Source of the DNA: Rhodococcus qingshengii
GTDB taxonomy: Bacteria > Actinomycetota > Actinomycetes > Mycobacteriales > Mycobacteriaceae
Direction of reading: 5' to 3'
Length of the DNA stretch: 64,000 nucleotides
NCBI RefSeq assembly: GCF_021025955.1
Contig: NZ_JAJNCL010000002.1
Location: forward strand, 175,626 to 239,625
Position numbers and translations under genes: made by a program. This document shows positions 32,547 to 42,056 of the stretch, one piece after another. The stretch's first letter is position 1. Every line of letters begins with the position of its first letter. The notes under the pieces were generated by a model, which saw only the letters and a program-made list of their open reading frames with translations, ran no database searches and was not told the origin of the DNA.

Positions 32547-34052
32547 ATGAACGATGAACGTCGTATTCCGGTGATCGTCGCAATCGGTGAAGTCAGCGGG
32601 CGTGGCGTCGCAACCAGCGTCGAGCCACTGGAACTGATCCACCGTTCCGCTCTGAACTGTGAGATCGACGCTACGACTGAAGAATCGTGGCTGCGACGCG
32701 CGGACAGCATCTTGGTCTGTCACGTCGCCAGCTGGGCATACGCGAATCTGGCATCCGATCTGTGCATTCGATTTGGCGCGAAGGCCACCGATTTGTTCAA
32801 CAGCCCGATCGGCGGTCAGTGGCCAGCCCGTCTGCTCGATCGCGCAGCAGCGCGTATTGCCACTGGCGAGTCGACGATTGCCGTGATCGCGGGCGGCGAG
32901 TCCCAAGCGTCGATGACGTCGATGACGAAGAGTGGGCGGGATCCGGTACGCGATGGCGGTTGGACCACCCAACCTGGTGGACCTCCGTCATTCGACCTTG
33001 ATCAACTCGGAACTGCAGGTATGCAGCGTGCTGGTCTCATCACCCCGGTAAGGGTGTACCCACTGTTCGAGAACCGACTTCGGTTCGACCTGTCGCTCGA
33101 CCCCTCCGAAAACTCATCTCGGTCGAGCGAACTCTATTCTGCATTTTCCACCATCGCGGCCGACAACCTTGCCTCGTGGCACCACCAAGTGCGGACAGCC
33201 GACGACATCGGAACCCCTTCCCGGCATAATCGGATGGTCTGCGAGCCGTACCCACTGTCCATGAATGCCATGCCGCATGTCGATCAAGCAGCCGCCGTAA
33301 TTGTCACGTCATTGGACGAAGCGCGAAGGTGCGGCGTACCCGCGAACAAGATTGTGCACGTGTGGGGTGGTGCGGGTGCCGAGGACACCGCGGACATTCT
33401 CGATCGCGAGAGTTTCGGTCGATCGCTTGCCATGGAATCCGCGATCGACCGAACGCTGGATGCGGCGTCCATCGAGATCGAAGACATAGATGTTCTCGAC
33501 GTCTACAGCTGCTTCCCGATTGTTCCCAAGATGGCTGTCCTGCACCTCGGAGCCTCCGAGGTGCAGATACCGAGCGCTACTGGTGGACATTCTTCGTTCG
33601 GTGGTCCACTGAGCAGTTACTCGCTGCACGCCGTCGCTGCCGCGGCGCGCGAGATCCGCGCAGGCAAGCGATGTGCGCTCGTCCACGCGAACGGCGGGTA
33701 CATGACTTATCAACATTCCGTGTTGTTGGCAAAGGCTCCGCATCCCGCTGGATACATCGGCTCTCCGGATCCGGTGATCGTGCCGGGTGAGACGCCGCCG
33801 AGAACTGACGTCCGACATGGTCCGGTCACCATCGAGACAGTGACCGTTGAGCACTCACGGCATCATGAGCCGCACCAGGCCTTTCTTGTCGCGCGTGATT
33901 CGACCGGTAGGCGCGTAGCTGCGCAGACCGCCCCGGGGGATTTAGAAAGCGCTCGCGCGCTGTCGCTGTATCGGAGTGATCCACCACGCGAGATTGTGGG
34001 CACCACGGTCACAATCGACCCGCAGGCAGGAGGGATCCGTGTACAGAACTAG
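32547..34052 (+). CDS. Thiolase-like acetyl-CoA acetyltransferase (SCP-x type)
   Basis: 501 residues; the ATG at 32547 follows GAGGTGG. The protein follows the SCP2-thiolase/acetyltransferase family (FNSPIGGQWPARLLDRAAAR, AVIAGGESQAS, IDVLDVYSCFPIVPKMAVLH, TGGHSSFGGPLSSYSLHAVA, ALVHANGGYMTYQHSVLL). In classical thiolases the second catalytic motif carries a cysteine near the C-terminus; here the HANGGYMT equivalent lacks one, so catalysis may differ. A C-terminal domain (about 420-501) resembles an OB-fold. It is the first gene of a unit with a crotonase 36 nt downstream. Confidence 0.85.
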   Translation: MNDERRIPVIVAIGEVSGRGVATSVEPLELIHRSALNCEIDATTEESWLRRADSILVCHVASWAYANLASDLCIRFGAKATDLFNSPIGGQWPARLLDRAAARIATGESTIAVIAGGESQASMTSMTKSGRDPVRDGGWTTQPGGPPSFDLDQLGTAGMQRAGLITPVRVYPLFENRLRFDLSLDPSENSSRSSELYSAFSTIAADNLASWHHQVRTADDIGTPSRHNRMVCEPYPLSMNAMPHVDQAAAVIVTSLDEARRCGVPANKIVHVWGGAGAEDTADILDRESFGRSLAMESAIDRTLDAASIEIEDIDVLDVYSCFPIVPKMAVLHLGASEVQIPSATGGHSSFGGPLSSYSLHAVAAAAREIRAGKRCALVHANGGYMTYQHSVLLAKAPHPAGYIGSPDPVIVPGETPPRTDVRHGPVTIETVTVEHSRHHEPHQAFLVARDSTGRRVAAQTAPGDLESARALSLYRSDPPREIVGTTVTIDPQAGGIRVQN

Positions 34053-34088
34053 CACCTTTTCAGTTCCAGACAAACGAGGAGCCAACTC

Positions 34089-34892
34089 ATGAGCGACACC
34101 GAAGATCCCGTTGTCCTCACCGAGCGTGAAGGACACATACTCGTCGTCACCATCAACCGGCCACGCGCCGCCAACAGCATCGACGCACGCGTTCACCGCG
34201 CCCTGGGCGAGTCCTGGGACCTCGCCGAATCGGATCGGGAAATACGTGCCATCGTTCTGACCGGAGCAGGCGAATCCACGTTCTGCGGCGGTGCCGACCT
34301 GAAAGCGCTCGCCACCGGTGGGCCGGACGCCGTCACACCGCCGGAGACAGCAGACTGGGGATTCGCTGGAATTGTGCGGCACCCGATCTCGGTGCCGATC
34401 ATCTCAGCAGTGAACGGTTCGGCTTTCGGCGGTGGCACCGAGCTGGCCCTTGCCTCAGATCTCATCGTGGCATCAAGCAAGGCGGCATTCGGCCTGCCGG
34501 AAATTCACCGGGGACTCATCGCCGGCGCGGGTGGGGCATTCCGGCTTGCTTCCGCGTTACCCGAACGTATCGCCCTCGAGCTCCTCCTCACTGGGCAGCC
34601 GCTGACTTCACAGGATGCAGCACGATGGGGGCTGGTCAATCGAGTGGTGCAACCCGCCGAGGTACTGAGTACCGCAATGGAACTCGCGGAACTGTGTGCA
34701 TCCGGCGCCCCCCTGGCGGTACGAGCATCGAAGCGAATGGCTCGCGGCATTACAGACGGGGTCATGACTCACGAGTACGAATCCTGGGAGAGAAACAAGA
34801 GAGAGCTCGATCTCCTCGCTGCGACAGCGGACGCCGTAGAGGGCATCACCGCTTTCATCGAGAAGCGCTCGCCAGAATGGACCGCGAAATGA
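34089..34892 (+). CDS. Enoyl-CoA hydratase/isomerase (crotonase) family protein
   Basis: 267 residues starting at 34089 with an AGGAG site a few nucleotides upstream. The crotonase fold is clear: LVVTINRPRAANSID, FCGGADLKALATGG (oxyanion-hole strand), VNGSAFGGGTELALASDLIV and AAFGLPEIHRGLIAGAGGAFRL, where the glutamate in PEIHRG occupies a catalytic position. It would hydrate or isomerise enoyl-CoA, the step after the dehydrogenase. It is the second gene of the plus-strand unit controlled from the TetR operator at 32486-32510. Confidence 0.92.
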   Translation: MSDTEDPVVLTEREGHILVVTINRPRAANSIDARVHRALGESWDLAESDREIRAIVLTGAGESTFCGGADLKALATGGPDAVTPPETADWGFAGIVRHPISVPIISAVNGSAFGGGTELALASDLIVASSKAAFGLPEIHRGLIAGAGGAFRLASALPERIALELLLTGQPLTSQDAARWGLVNRVVQPAEVLSTAMELAELCASGAPLAVRASKRMARGITDGVMTHEYESWERNKRELDLLAATADAVEGITAFIEKRSPEWTAK

Positions 34893-35092
34893 TGAAGAAC
34901 GCAGGCGGCGACGCCGCTGATGGCGCTGTCAAGTAGTTGAAATCCACTGGTCTGGAATGATCCGGTGGCGTCGTCAACTTGACAACACCCGCGAGATCCC
35001 GTTTGTCCGCACGAAACATGAAGGATGGTCATCACCGCAAAATTCACCGCCATGACGAATATCGTCTGACGATACTGAACTTCACTATTCCC

Positions 35093-35323
35093 TTAACCTG
35101 TGAGCACGGGGCGGTCTCCTGCGGCGATGTATCGGGCGAACATTTCGATATTGTCCCTCACGAACGCACCGCGGCCCGCCCGTCTGAGGATTTCCTCCAC
35201 TTCCGGTAGCGGTTTCCAGCAGTGACTGCGATACACGCTGTCGAGGAATGGCTGCAGAGCCCTACGAGCAAGGTCACCCATATCGGCGTGGGCGCCGCCG
35301 AATCTCACCCGCACCTCACTCAT
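35093..35323 (-). CDS. Small conserved-looking hypothetical protein
   Basis: 76 residues from the ATG at 35323 (MSEVRVRFGGAHADMGDLAR); a 16-residue upstream extension looks random. The protein is soluble and helical (ALQPFLDSVYRSHCWKPLPE then VEEILRRAGRGAFVRDNIEM). The codon pattern and composition differ from the chance ORFs around it, so I think it is real, but I recognise no family. It is isolated on the minus strand downstream of the crotonase gene. Confidence 0.45.
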   Translation of the reverse strand: MSEVRVRFGGAHADMGDLARRALQPFLDSVYRSHCWKPLPEVEEILRRAGRGAFVRDNIEMFARYIAAGDRPVLTG

Positions 35324-36688
35324 CGCTCGGCCGCCTTCACACACGGACCCGGAACCCCGATCGCCGAACAAGATCCCGGAACGACCGCGTTACGCGACGA
35401 ATACATGCCGGTACACATCCTTTCGAGGTACATCAAAACGTACGCAGAGCAGAATGTGGCGATCTCCGCGAAACACTCAATTGGTTGCGATTCATTCACG
35501 ACAGCTGGCCAATCACGTGCCGGCTTCTCCCCCGTGCAACTCTCACACGAACATCGCCGCCCCTACTGTTCCGGAAGACATTAGGGGATAAAGCCGAAAT
35601 ATGTTGTACCGCAGATCATATTGCGCGTTAGGCCAGTCAGCGTTCCGCTGACAGGAGCTGAATGTCAGCGGAAGGTGAGTGCGACTGCTTCGCCAGCCTC
35701 GACGGAGTAGCAGTTGACGACAAGCACACAACGTATGCCCTACCACTCAACCCCGCCTTTGATCCGCAGATGCAACGCACACTCTCATTCTCCGACAGCA
35801 GCGCAGCCACATGACGTGCAAGTTATACCTCAGCGAACTCTTGTTCAAGTCGCACATTTCGCAGACATCGAACAGTGCTAAAGGTCCTGTCCTTGAAAAA
35901 CAACCCACCATCTGGGAATGCATAGCTACCAGAACACGTAAGGGCGTCAACGCCCTGTTTCCGGAAGTGATATTTTGGATGTTCAGCGCATTTCACCTAA
36001 ATTGCAGTCAGTCTTCAGCTATCTGCGCCTCCGAGCATCAAGGAAGAGTTCGTAGTGACAATCAGTGACCACGACCACTCGGCATCCCTGACCATGACGG
36101 GAGTTGCTTCCGAGCTTTGGACGAAGACCTCACCCGCGTTGGCGCCGTGCCGGCAACGCGCCACCAGGCCGCGTCTGCGTGAACACCGCGGTTGCAGGCG
36201 AATCCATTTCACTCGCAGGACGGCCGGGAGTCCGACTTTGGAACGAAAGCAGGAAATCGTGCACGACCTGCACCGGACCCACACCAGCGCGGAGGCCCGG
36301 GCAACACTGTTCAACGGTCCACGATTTTCCGAAAGCATTGCCGCAGTGCGCAACTGTCACAAAATTGACCGACACGCCGATCTACTCATCGCATTCGACT
36401 ACTACGGCCACGCCGCAACATTGATGAATCGTCATCTCGCTTCCCCTACCTGCCGACCCCAACACCCCCACACTGAATGCGCAGCACTAACCACCATTTC
36501 CGGCGCCATCGCACCGCCTCTCTCCATATGTGCCACATCAAATAGGGAGGTCGTGACGAACAGGAGGCGCCGGAGAAACGCCCTTACTCAACGAGTGAGT
36601 TCCGAAGGCAAGAATCACTTCCATGGAGAGACGCCGATGTAGGCAGTTTCAGTAGCGCAGGTGCGAAATCTCCTCGCGGACAACACGA
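35324..36688. other. Long region with no recognisable gene
   Basis: About 1.36 kb, less GC-rich in places (35560-36060) than its neighbours. Frames on both strands are open for up to 195 codons (36055-36642 plus), but translations contain no motif, are rich in His/Arg/Thr and lack good ribosome sites. It may be decayed coding sequence or former mobile DNA; I cannot name the source. Confidence 0.35.
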
Positions 36689-36910
36689 ATGATTCTCAGT
36701 TACGTTGAATGTCAACAAAGTTGGATGTCATTGATATCGCTTTCTCAGATTCTCGCACTCAGCGCTGTCGGCAGCGGAATGCTATCCCTGTCACTACAGA
36801 TCACCTCGCTGACATTCCACGGCCACGACGAGAACCGACTATTCTTCCGCGCCGCCGAGGCAACTGCGGCACTCACCCTCGTGTTGTTCTCCGTCAGTCT
36901 GCTCGTCTGA
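36689..36910 (+). CDS. Possible small membrane protein
   Basis: 73 residues (or 61 from an internal ATG at 36725). Two hydrophobic stretches (ISLSQILALSAVGSGMLSLS and ATAALTLVLFSVSLLV) separated by a charged loop (HGHDENRLFFRAAE) suggest a two-pass membrane protein. No family, weak ribosome site, and a degenerate neighbourhood, so confidence is low. Confidence 0.3.
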   Translation: MILSYVECQQSWMSLISLSQILALSAVGSGMLSLSLQITSLTFHGHDENRLFFRAAEATAALTLVLFSVSLLV

Positions 36911-37673
36911 CTCTGCCAAGACGCTGCATAGACATTGATTGACAAGAAGTTTCGATGACATCGCCAGCGAATATCTGTCGCCCGACGTCGGCCGGATCAC
37001 TTTCAGGCGCTCTCGCTCTAAGAGGTACGGACGTTAGTTACGCGGTGCCGGCAATACGCAGGATCGACGACATGGACGACGAACCGGGCATCGACAACTA
37101 CCATCGATGATGATGGGCTGTGGGTCCACCTCGACTTTGTCGACAAGGGACGAACATTCCTCTGGATTCGTCTACCGGACGTTGGACCAGTGAAGCGACT
37201 ATTGACTTGCACAATGGATATTCCGGTCGAGCCGAACCTGCGCGGCACCCACCGCCGCGACGGAAATGCCCGACGCCGCCAGGATTGTTCGCACGCCCCT
37301 GCCGGGATCGCCATTGATCGCGCCCCACGCTCCCAATCGTATCGACTGATTGTTGGAGAGTTCTCGGTGGACGCTTGGCCCTTTACAGGTGCGGCGCAGA
37401 GTGAAAGGTCCCCGCCCACTTCCCGACCGTCTCCACGGTTTGCTCGACCACACGCGCCACGTGAACGGCCTATCGTCGCAGTCCATGCACTTGGTATCAC
37501 CGGGATACGTGACCTCCGACTCTACGACATCGACCGCGCAGTCGGCACCCTGCTCATCGAGCGTCGTCACCCCAAACACCAGGTCATCCTGGGCGAACTG
37601 GTCATGACACTCACCCACGACTGGCTGCACACCCGGAACGGGGGGCGGCCCCGCCGGTTTCGAATCCAGCACC
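36911..37673. other. Unassigned region upstream of the TauE/SafE gene
   Basis: About 760 nt. Short segments look protein-like in single frames, such as STTTIDDDGLWVHLDFVDKG near 37090-37150 on the plus strand and AVGTLLIERRHPKHQVILGE near 37540-37600, but they are not in one frame and no family is recognised. I interpret it as decayed sequence. Nothing else is seen. Confidence 0.3.
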
Positions 37674-38453
37674 TCAGCGGCTCAGTGCGAGTGTGTCGAG
37701 CAGAATGTAGGCGGCAACGGCGAAGACCAGGTATGCGAACCAGCGCTGGAGTGTGCCGGTGTTGACGCGGTTGCCGAATCGTCCGGCGACCAAGGAGGCA
37801 ACGATCGCAGCTCCGGTGAAACTGATCGTGATGACCGGTTCGATGGCGACGCCACTTCCGAGATGTGAGATCAACCCGGCGGCGGAGTTCGCGACGATGA
37901 TCAGAAGCGAAGTTCCGATCGCGATCTGCATGTCAATTCCCAACATCAGGACAAGGGCGGGGATGATGAGGAATCCACCGCCGACGCCGAAGAGTCCGGT
38001 CAGAACGCCGACGGCGAATCCGGCTGGGATCGCACGAGGTGCGCAGCGACGCCAATTGATACCGGAATCACCTATGCGGCAGGCGGTCCCAATATCGCCG
38101 CGGTCGGCAAGCATACGAGCACCGGCTACGATCATGACCGCGGCGAACCCGATCATCACAACGGACTGCGGGAGCAGTCGCCCGAGGGCACTACCAAGGA
38201 AGGTTGCGGGGATACCTGCAGCGGCGAACACGGCGGCCAGCCGCCACTGCACCAGGTGGGCACGCACTTTCGGGATGGCTCCGACGGCAGAAGCGACGCC
38301 GACCACGATCAGTGAGATCGGGATCGCCTGGTCGATGTCGAGGCCGAGGCCGAACACCAGCACCGGTACGGCGAGGATGGATCCGCCGCCGCCGAGGAGT
38401 CCGAGAAGGATGCCGATGACAGCGCCGGCCGCGAGCGCGATTGCGAGGGTCAT
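37674..38453 (-). CDS. TauE/SafE-family sulfite/sulfur-anion exporter
   Basis: 259 residues, about eight membrane helices, with the two family repeats each opening on a glycine-rich helix (IGILLGLLGGGGSILAVPVL and AVGVLTGLFGVGGGFLIIPA). The family moves sulfite, thiosulfate or sulfonates across the membrane. It is the last gene of the minus-strand set CstR-like regulator, DUF2892, DUF302, TauE, with gaps of about 40-50 nt. This context points to export of sulfur anions formed from persulfides, as in cst operons. Confidence 0.92.
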   Translation of the reverse strand: MTLAIALAAGAVIGILLGLLGGGGSILAVPVLVFGLGLDIDQAIPISLIVVGVASAVGAIPKVRAHLVQWRLAAVFAAAGIPATFLGSALGRLLPQSVVMIGFAAVMIVAGARMLADRGDIGTACRIGDSGINWRRCAPRAIPAGFAVGVLTGLFGVGGGFLIIPALVLMLGIDMQIAIGTSLLIIVANSAAGLISHLGSGVAIEPVITISFTGAAIVASLVAGRFGNRVNTGTLQRWFAYLVFAVAAYILLDTLALSR

Positions 38454-38505
38454 CGGAATCCGTTTCCGTTCATCGGCGGTCGGGGATTTTCTACGTTGTC
38501 ACGAG

Positions 38506-38913
38506 TCAGTGTGGATGCGTGGTAAGTGAATCGAGCGCAGCTTGCAGTCTGGTGCTCGCTTGGTCGGCGACTGCCTGCAGCGCCGGCTCGCCGGTGACCT
38601 CGGCCATGAGGGCGGGGTTCATCGCGTCGACGATGACGCTGTTCGTTGCGGTGCGGTCGGCGCGCACGACGACGTTGCACGGCAGCAGTAGTCCGATCTG
38701 ACGCATGACGTCGACGGCGCGATGCGCCAATGGCGGGTTGCACGCGCCGAGGATGAGGTAATCCTCGATGTCTTCGTCGAGTTTGGCTTTGAGGGTCGCT
38801 TTCATGTCGATCTCGGTGAGTATCCCGAAGCCCTGATCGGCCAGGGCTTTGCGGGTGCGTTCGACGGCGTCGTCGAAGGTGGTGTTCAGGGTGGTCGTGA
38901 GAGCGAGTTGCAT
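38506..38913 (-). CDS. DUF302-domain protein
   Basis: 135 residues covering the whole DUF302 domain: TTLNTTFDDAVERTRKALAD, then FGILTEIDMKATLKAKL, DYLILGACNPPLAHRAVD and LLPCNVVVRAD. The conserved Cys residues in GACNPP and LLPCNV are kept. Function is not established; the family is frequently found in persulfide and metal stress operons, as here between the DUF2892 and TauE/SafE genes. Cytoplasmic, no signal peptide. Confidence 0.9.
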   Translation of the reverse strand: MQLALTTTLNTTFDDAVERTRKALADQGFGILTEIDMKATLKAKLDEDIEDYLILGACNPPLAHRAVDVMRQIGLLLPCNVVVRADRTATNSVIVDAMNPALMAEVTGEPALQAVADQASTRLQAALDSLTTHPH

Positions 38914-38953
38914 GATCTACGTCCTTTTTCCGGGATTGGGGGTCTGGGATCGG

Positions 38954-39181
38954 TCAGCGGGTGCCGAGACGTGGGATGCCGAGGCGTTGAAGTATCAGGC
39001 TCATCGGGCACCACCCCACTGCGCTGTAGAGCAGGAGATTCGCGGCGACGAACGCGGTGAGAAGCAGCCACCAGATGGAGAAGATGAGGGTCAGCGCCAC
39101 ACTGAGCAGGACGACCACCCCGCCCAGCAGGGGAACGATCCGTTCGATGGTCCAGCCGTGGTGCCGAGGGAGAGCTGTCAT
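38954..39181 (-). CDS. DUF2892 (YgaP transmembrane-like) small membrane protein
   Basis: 75 residues with two membrane helices (IVPLLGGVVVLLSVALTLIF and WWLLLTAFVAANLLLYSAVG) followed by WCPMSLILQRLG, the conserved CP-containing tail of the DUF2892 family. In other bacteria this domain is fused to or encoded beside rhodanese proteins; the C-terminal cysteine may take part in sulfur transfer. It lies between the CstR-like and DUF302 genes in one operon. Confidence 0.88.
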   Translation of the reverse strand: MTALPRHHGWTIERIVPLLGGVVVLLSVALTLIFSIWWLLLTAFVAANLLLYSAVGWCPMSLILQRLGIPRLGTR

Positions 39182-39229
39182 GATCTGTGTCGTCCTTTCC
39201 GTTCGTTGTCCCCGATCGTCGCCTCGGCC

Positions 39230-39583
<354 letters not shown>

Positions 39584-39613
39584 TCACAGCTACCGAACCA
39601 CCCCCGGACCCTG

Positions 39614-41767
39614 TCAGTGCGAAAAACTGATGTTGGGCAATACCTTTCGCAACCACACTGGGGACCACCACGCGGCATGTCCGGTCAACCGCAGGAGCAC
39701 AGGCAACAGGATGAGCCGGATCAGGACCGCGTCGAGTAGGACAGCGACACCGAGAATGATGCCCATTTCCTTCGGCGGTAGCGGGTCAGCGAGCGCGAAG
39801 GTGAAGAACACGGCCACCATCACCGCGGCGGCGGCGAAGATCACTCGTCCGGAATGAGCCAGACCTGCGATGTGGGCGACCTTCGGGTCCCCGGATCGTT
39901 CGTAGTGTTCTTTTGCCGTGGCGAGGAGGAACACGGTGTAGTCCATGGCGATCGCGAAGATCATTGCGAAGAAGAACACCGGCCCCCAGCCGTCGAGGAA
40001 GCCTTGCGGAGTGAAGCCGAGCAGGGATGCACCGTGCCCGTCCTGGAAGATCAACTTCGCGACCCCGAATGCGGCTGCGGTGGAGAGCAGGCTGACCACG
40101 GTGCCCAGGATGGCGATCAACGGCGCCTGCAGCGCCACCAGAAGCAACACGAACCCGAGTACCAGGATGATGCCGACGATGAGTGGGAAGTAGTCGTTCA
40201 GCGCTTGCTGCAGATCGAGGTTCTCCGCCGGTGCGCCGCCCACGAGTGCACCAGAGGGGAGGTCTGCACGCAAGGTGTCGAGGATAGTGCCCATCTGTGC
40301 ATCCGATGGGTCGACGGTCGGCATGGCCTGCAGCATCACATAGTCACTGCCGTCTGGGGCGGGCTGCGGCGGAGTGACCATGGCGATGCCGTCGACCGAG
40401 GAAGCAGTCTGCGCCGTCTGCGAGGCTTCGGCGGCGGGAGCGATGATCTGCAACATGCCCGGTGCACCCTCACCCATCTGAGCCTGGACGAGTTCGTATC
40501 CTTGGCGGACCGGGGCGTCGGCGGGGACGACTTCGATGGAAGGCATCGCTACCTTGAGACCGAGCACCGGGATCGACAGCGCGATCAGTACCAGGACAGA
40601 ACCGATAGCGAACGGCCACGGGTGCTTGTGCAGCAGTTCACCCCATGCGGCGAACTTCGGCGAGCGGTGTTCTTGCCGCTTGGCGTAGGGCAGGGATCCA
40701 CCATTGACCTTGGTGCCGAGTTTCCCGAGCACTGCTGGCAACAGAGTCATCGAGGCGAGAAGGACGAAGAAGACGGCGAGCATGATGCCGATCGCCATCG
40801 TCCGCACCGCGGGGGCCGGAACGAGAAGGACGGCAGACAAACTGACCAGCACTGTGATTCCGGACAGGACAACGGCTTTGCCTGCGGTGTCCATGGTTTC
40901 CGCCACAGCTGCCTGCTTGGAGGTGGCGTGCGCGATCGCGTCGCGAAAGCGGGCGACGATGAACAAGGCGTAGTCGATACCGAGGGCGAGAGCGAACATC
41001 ATCGCGAAGTTCATCGCCCACACCGAGATCGGAGTGACCTGGTTGAGCAGGACCAGGCCACCTGCGGAGGCGACGAGGCCGGCCAGGGTCAACAGCAACG
41101 GCAGCCCTGCGGCGACGAGGGACCCGAACGCGAGCACCATGATCGCGAGGGTGACCGGCCAGGAGAACAGTTCGGCCTGAATCATCGCGTCGTGGTTCGC
41201 TTTGTTGAAATCACTCCACAGTGCCGAAGCACCGGTCGGGTAGACCTCGATGCCGTCACCGGACAGAGCGGTCAACTGCCCCTTGAGATCGTCGACGGCC
41301 TTGACCATCTCGTCGGTGGACGCGTTCGCGCCCGCGATGAGAATTCCGGTGTGCCCGTCCGGGCTGATGGACATTCCCGGTTGCGGTGCGATGATCGCAC
41401 CGAAACGGGTGTCCCCGGCGAAGACATCCGCGACCGCGGTGAGGGTGCGCTGCACTTCGGGACTGTCGACGGTGCGGTCGTCGGAATGGACCACGACCTG
41501 GACCGCGGCCGAGGAGTTACCGCCGAAGTGTTCCTGTGCCAGTTCGCGAACCTGGACCGATTCGGACCCGTTGGCTTGCCACCCGGCGCCCGCGAGGGAA
41601 CTGAACACCGATGGTGCGGCCGCACCGAGGGCGACGAGGACGATCAGCCAGACACCGATCACCCATTTCGCATTGCCTGCCATGGCCGCGCCCATACGCC
41701 CGAGCACTCCGCCGGAGGATCGAGACGCCGACGTAACGCGTTCCTCGACAGTAGATTTGCCGGTCAT
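39614..41767 (-). CDS. MMPL-family (RND superfamily) transporter
   Basis: 717 residues with two matching halves: a helix, a large extracytoplasmic loop, then five to six helices, twice. Signature regions: ALGIDYALFIVARFRDAIAH in the first half and AIAMDYTVFLLATAKEHYER in the second. The family exports lipids or toxic compounds using proton motive force. Unusually, it lies in a reactive-sulfur gene block, downstream of the MBL/rhodanese and Cys-rich genes on the same strand, so it may be co-regulated by the CstR-type operators. Its cargo is unknown. Confidence 0.92.
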   Translation of the reverse strand: MTGKSTVEERVTSASRSSGGVLGRMGAAMAGNAKWVIGVWLIVLVALGAAAPSVFSSLAGAGWQANGSESVQVRELAQEHFGGNSSAAVQVVVHSDDRTVDSPEVQRTLTAVADVFAGDTRFGAIIAPQPGMSISPDGHTGILIAGANASTDEMVKAVDDLKGQLTALSGDGIEVYPTGASALWSDFNKANHDAMIQAELFSWPVTLAIMVLAFGSLVAAGLPLLLTLAGLVASAGGLVLLNQVTPISVWAMNFAMMFALALGIDYALFIVARFRDAIAHATSKQAAVAETMDTAGKAVVLSGITVLVSLSAVLLVPAPAVRTMAIGIMLAVFFVLLASMTLLPAVLGKLGTKVNGGSLPYAKRQEHRSPKFAAWGELLHKHPWPFAIGSVLVLIALSIPVLGLKVAMPSIEVVPADAPVRQGYELVQAQMGEGAPGMLQIIAPAAEASQTAQTASSVDGIAMVTPPQPAPDGSDYVMLQAMPTVDPSDAQMGTILDTLRADLPSGALVGGAPAENLDLQQALNDYFPLIVGIILVLGFVLLLVALQAPLIAILGTVVSLLSTAAAFGVAKLIFQDGHGASLLGFTPQGFLDGWGPVFFFAMIFAIAMDYTVFLLATAKEHYERSGDPKVAHIAGLAHSGRVIFAAAAVMVAVFFTFALADPLPPKEMGIILGVAVLLDAVLIRLILLPVLLRLTGHAAWWSPVWLRKVLPNISFSH

Positions 41768-41829
41768 TGATTGACTCCTGAAGATGGGGTGAATGGGAGT
41801 GACGTGCGCAGCAGTGTCCGGCGCACCGG

Positions 41830-41994
41830 TCAGCGGCCGAAAAGGGACCGGAAGAACCCGGAACCCGGATCAGGAGCAGGAGTGCAGGTGCAGCGCCGCG
41901 CTTTCGGGACACCTGCCATGACCTGCTCGGAATGCTGGCCGCACCCTGCCCAGGTGGTCTTGGAGCAGGAAGAACATGCCGTGGGGTAACACAT
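41830..41994 (-). CDS. Small Cys-rich protein (54 residues)
   Basis: The ATG at 41994 has AAGGAG 7 nt upstream and the frame closes with TGA at 41830. The peptide begins MCYPTACSSCSKTTWAGCGQ, continues with HSEQVMAGV and RRCTCTPAPDPG, and ends FFRSLFGR. Six cysteines in CxxC, GCG and CTC settings plus a histidine suggest a zinc- or copper-binding knuckle; similar tiny proteins with TTWAGCGQH occur in actinobacteria, from memory. It lies between the MBL/rhodanese gene and the MMPL gene with 62-nt gaps on both sides, consistent with one transcript. It is too short for most gene callers' length cut-offs. Confidence 0.82.
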   Translation of the reverse strand: MCYPTACSSCSKTTWAGCGQHSEQVMAGVPKARRCTCTPAPDPGSGFFRSLFGR

Positions 41995-42056
41995 CTGGTT
42001 TCTCCTTGTCAGACGCCGTGCCGCCTATGGGGCACGAGAGTTTCAGTGATCAGGCA

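Noticed and set aside
36055..36642. 195-codon plus-strand frame
   Set aside because: No motif, His/Thr/Arg-rich, no good ribosome site; treated as chance.
37199..37672. 157-codon minus-strand frame upstream of the TauE/SafE gene
   Set aside because: Some stretches look protein-like, but no family and low overall plausibility; left as unassigned region.
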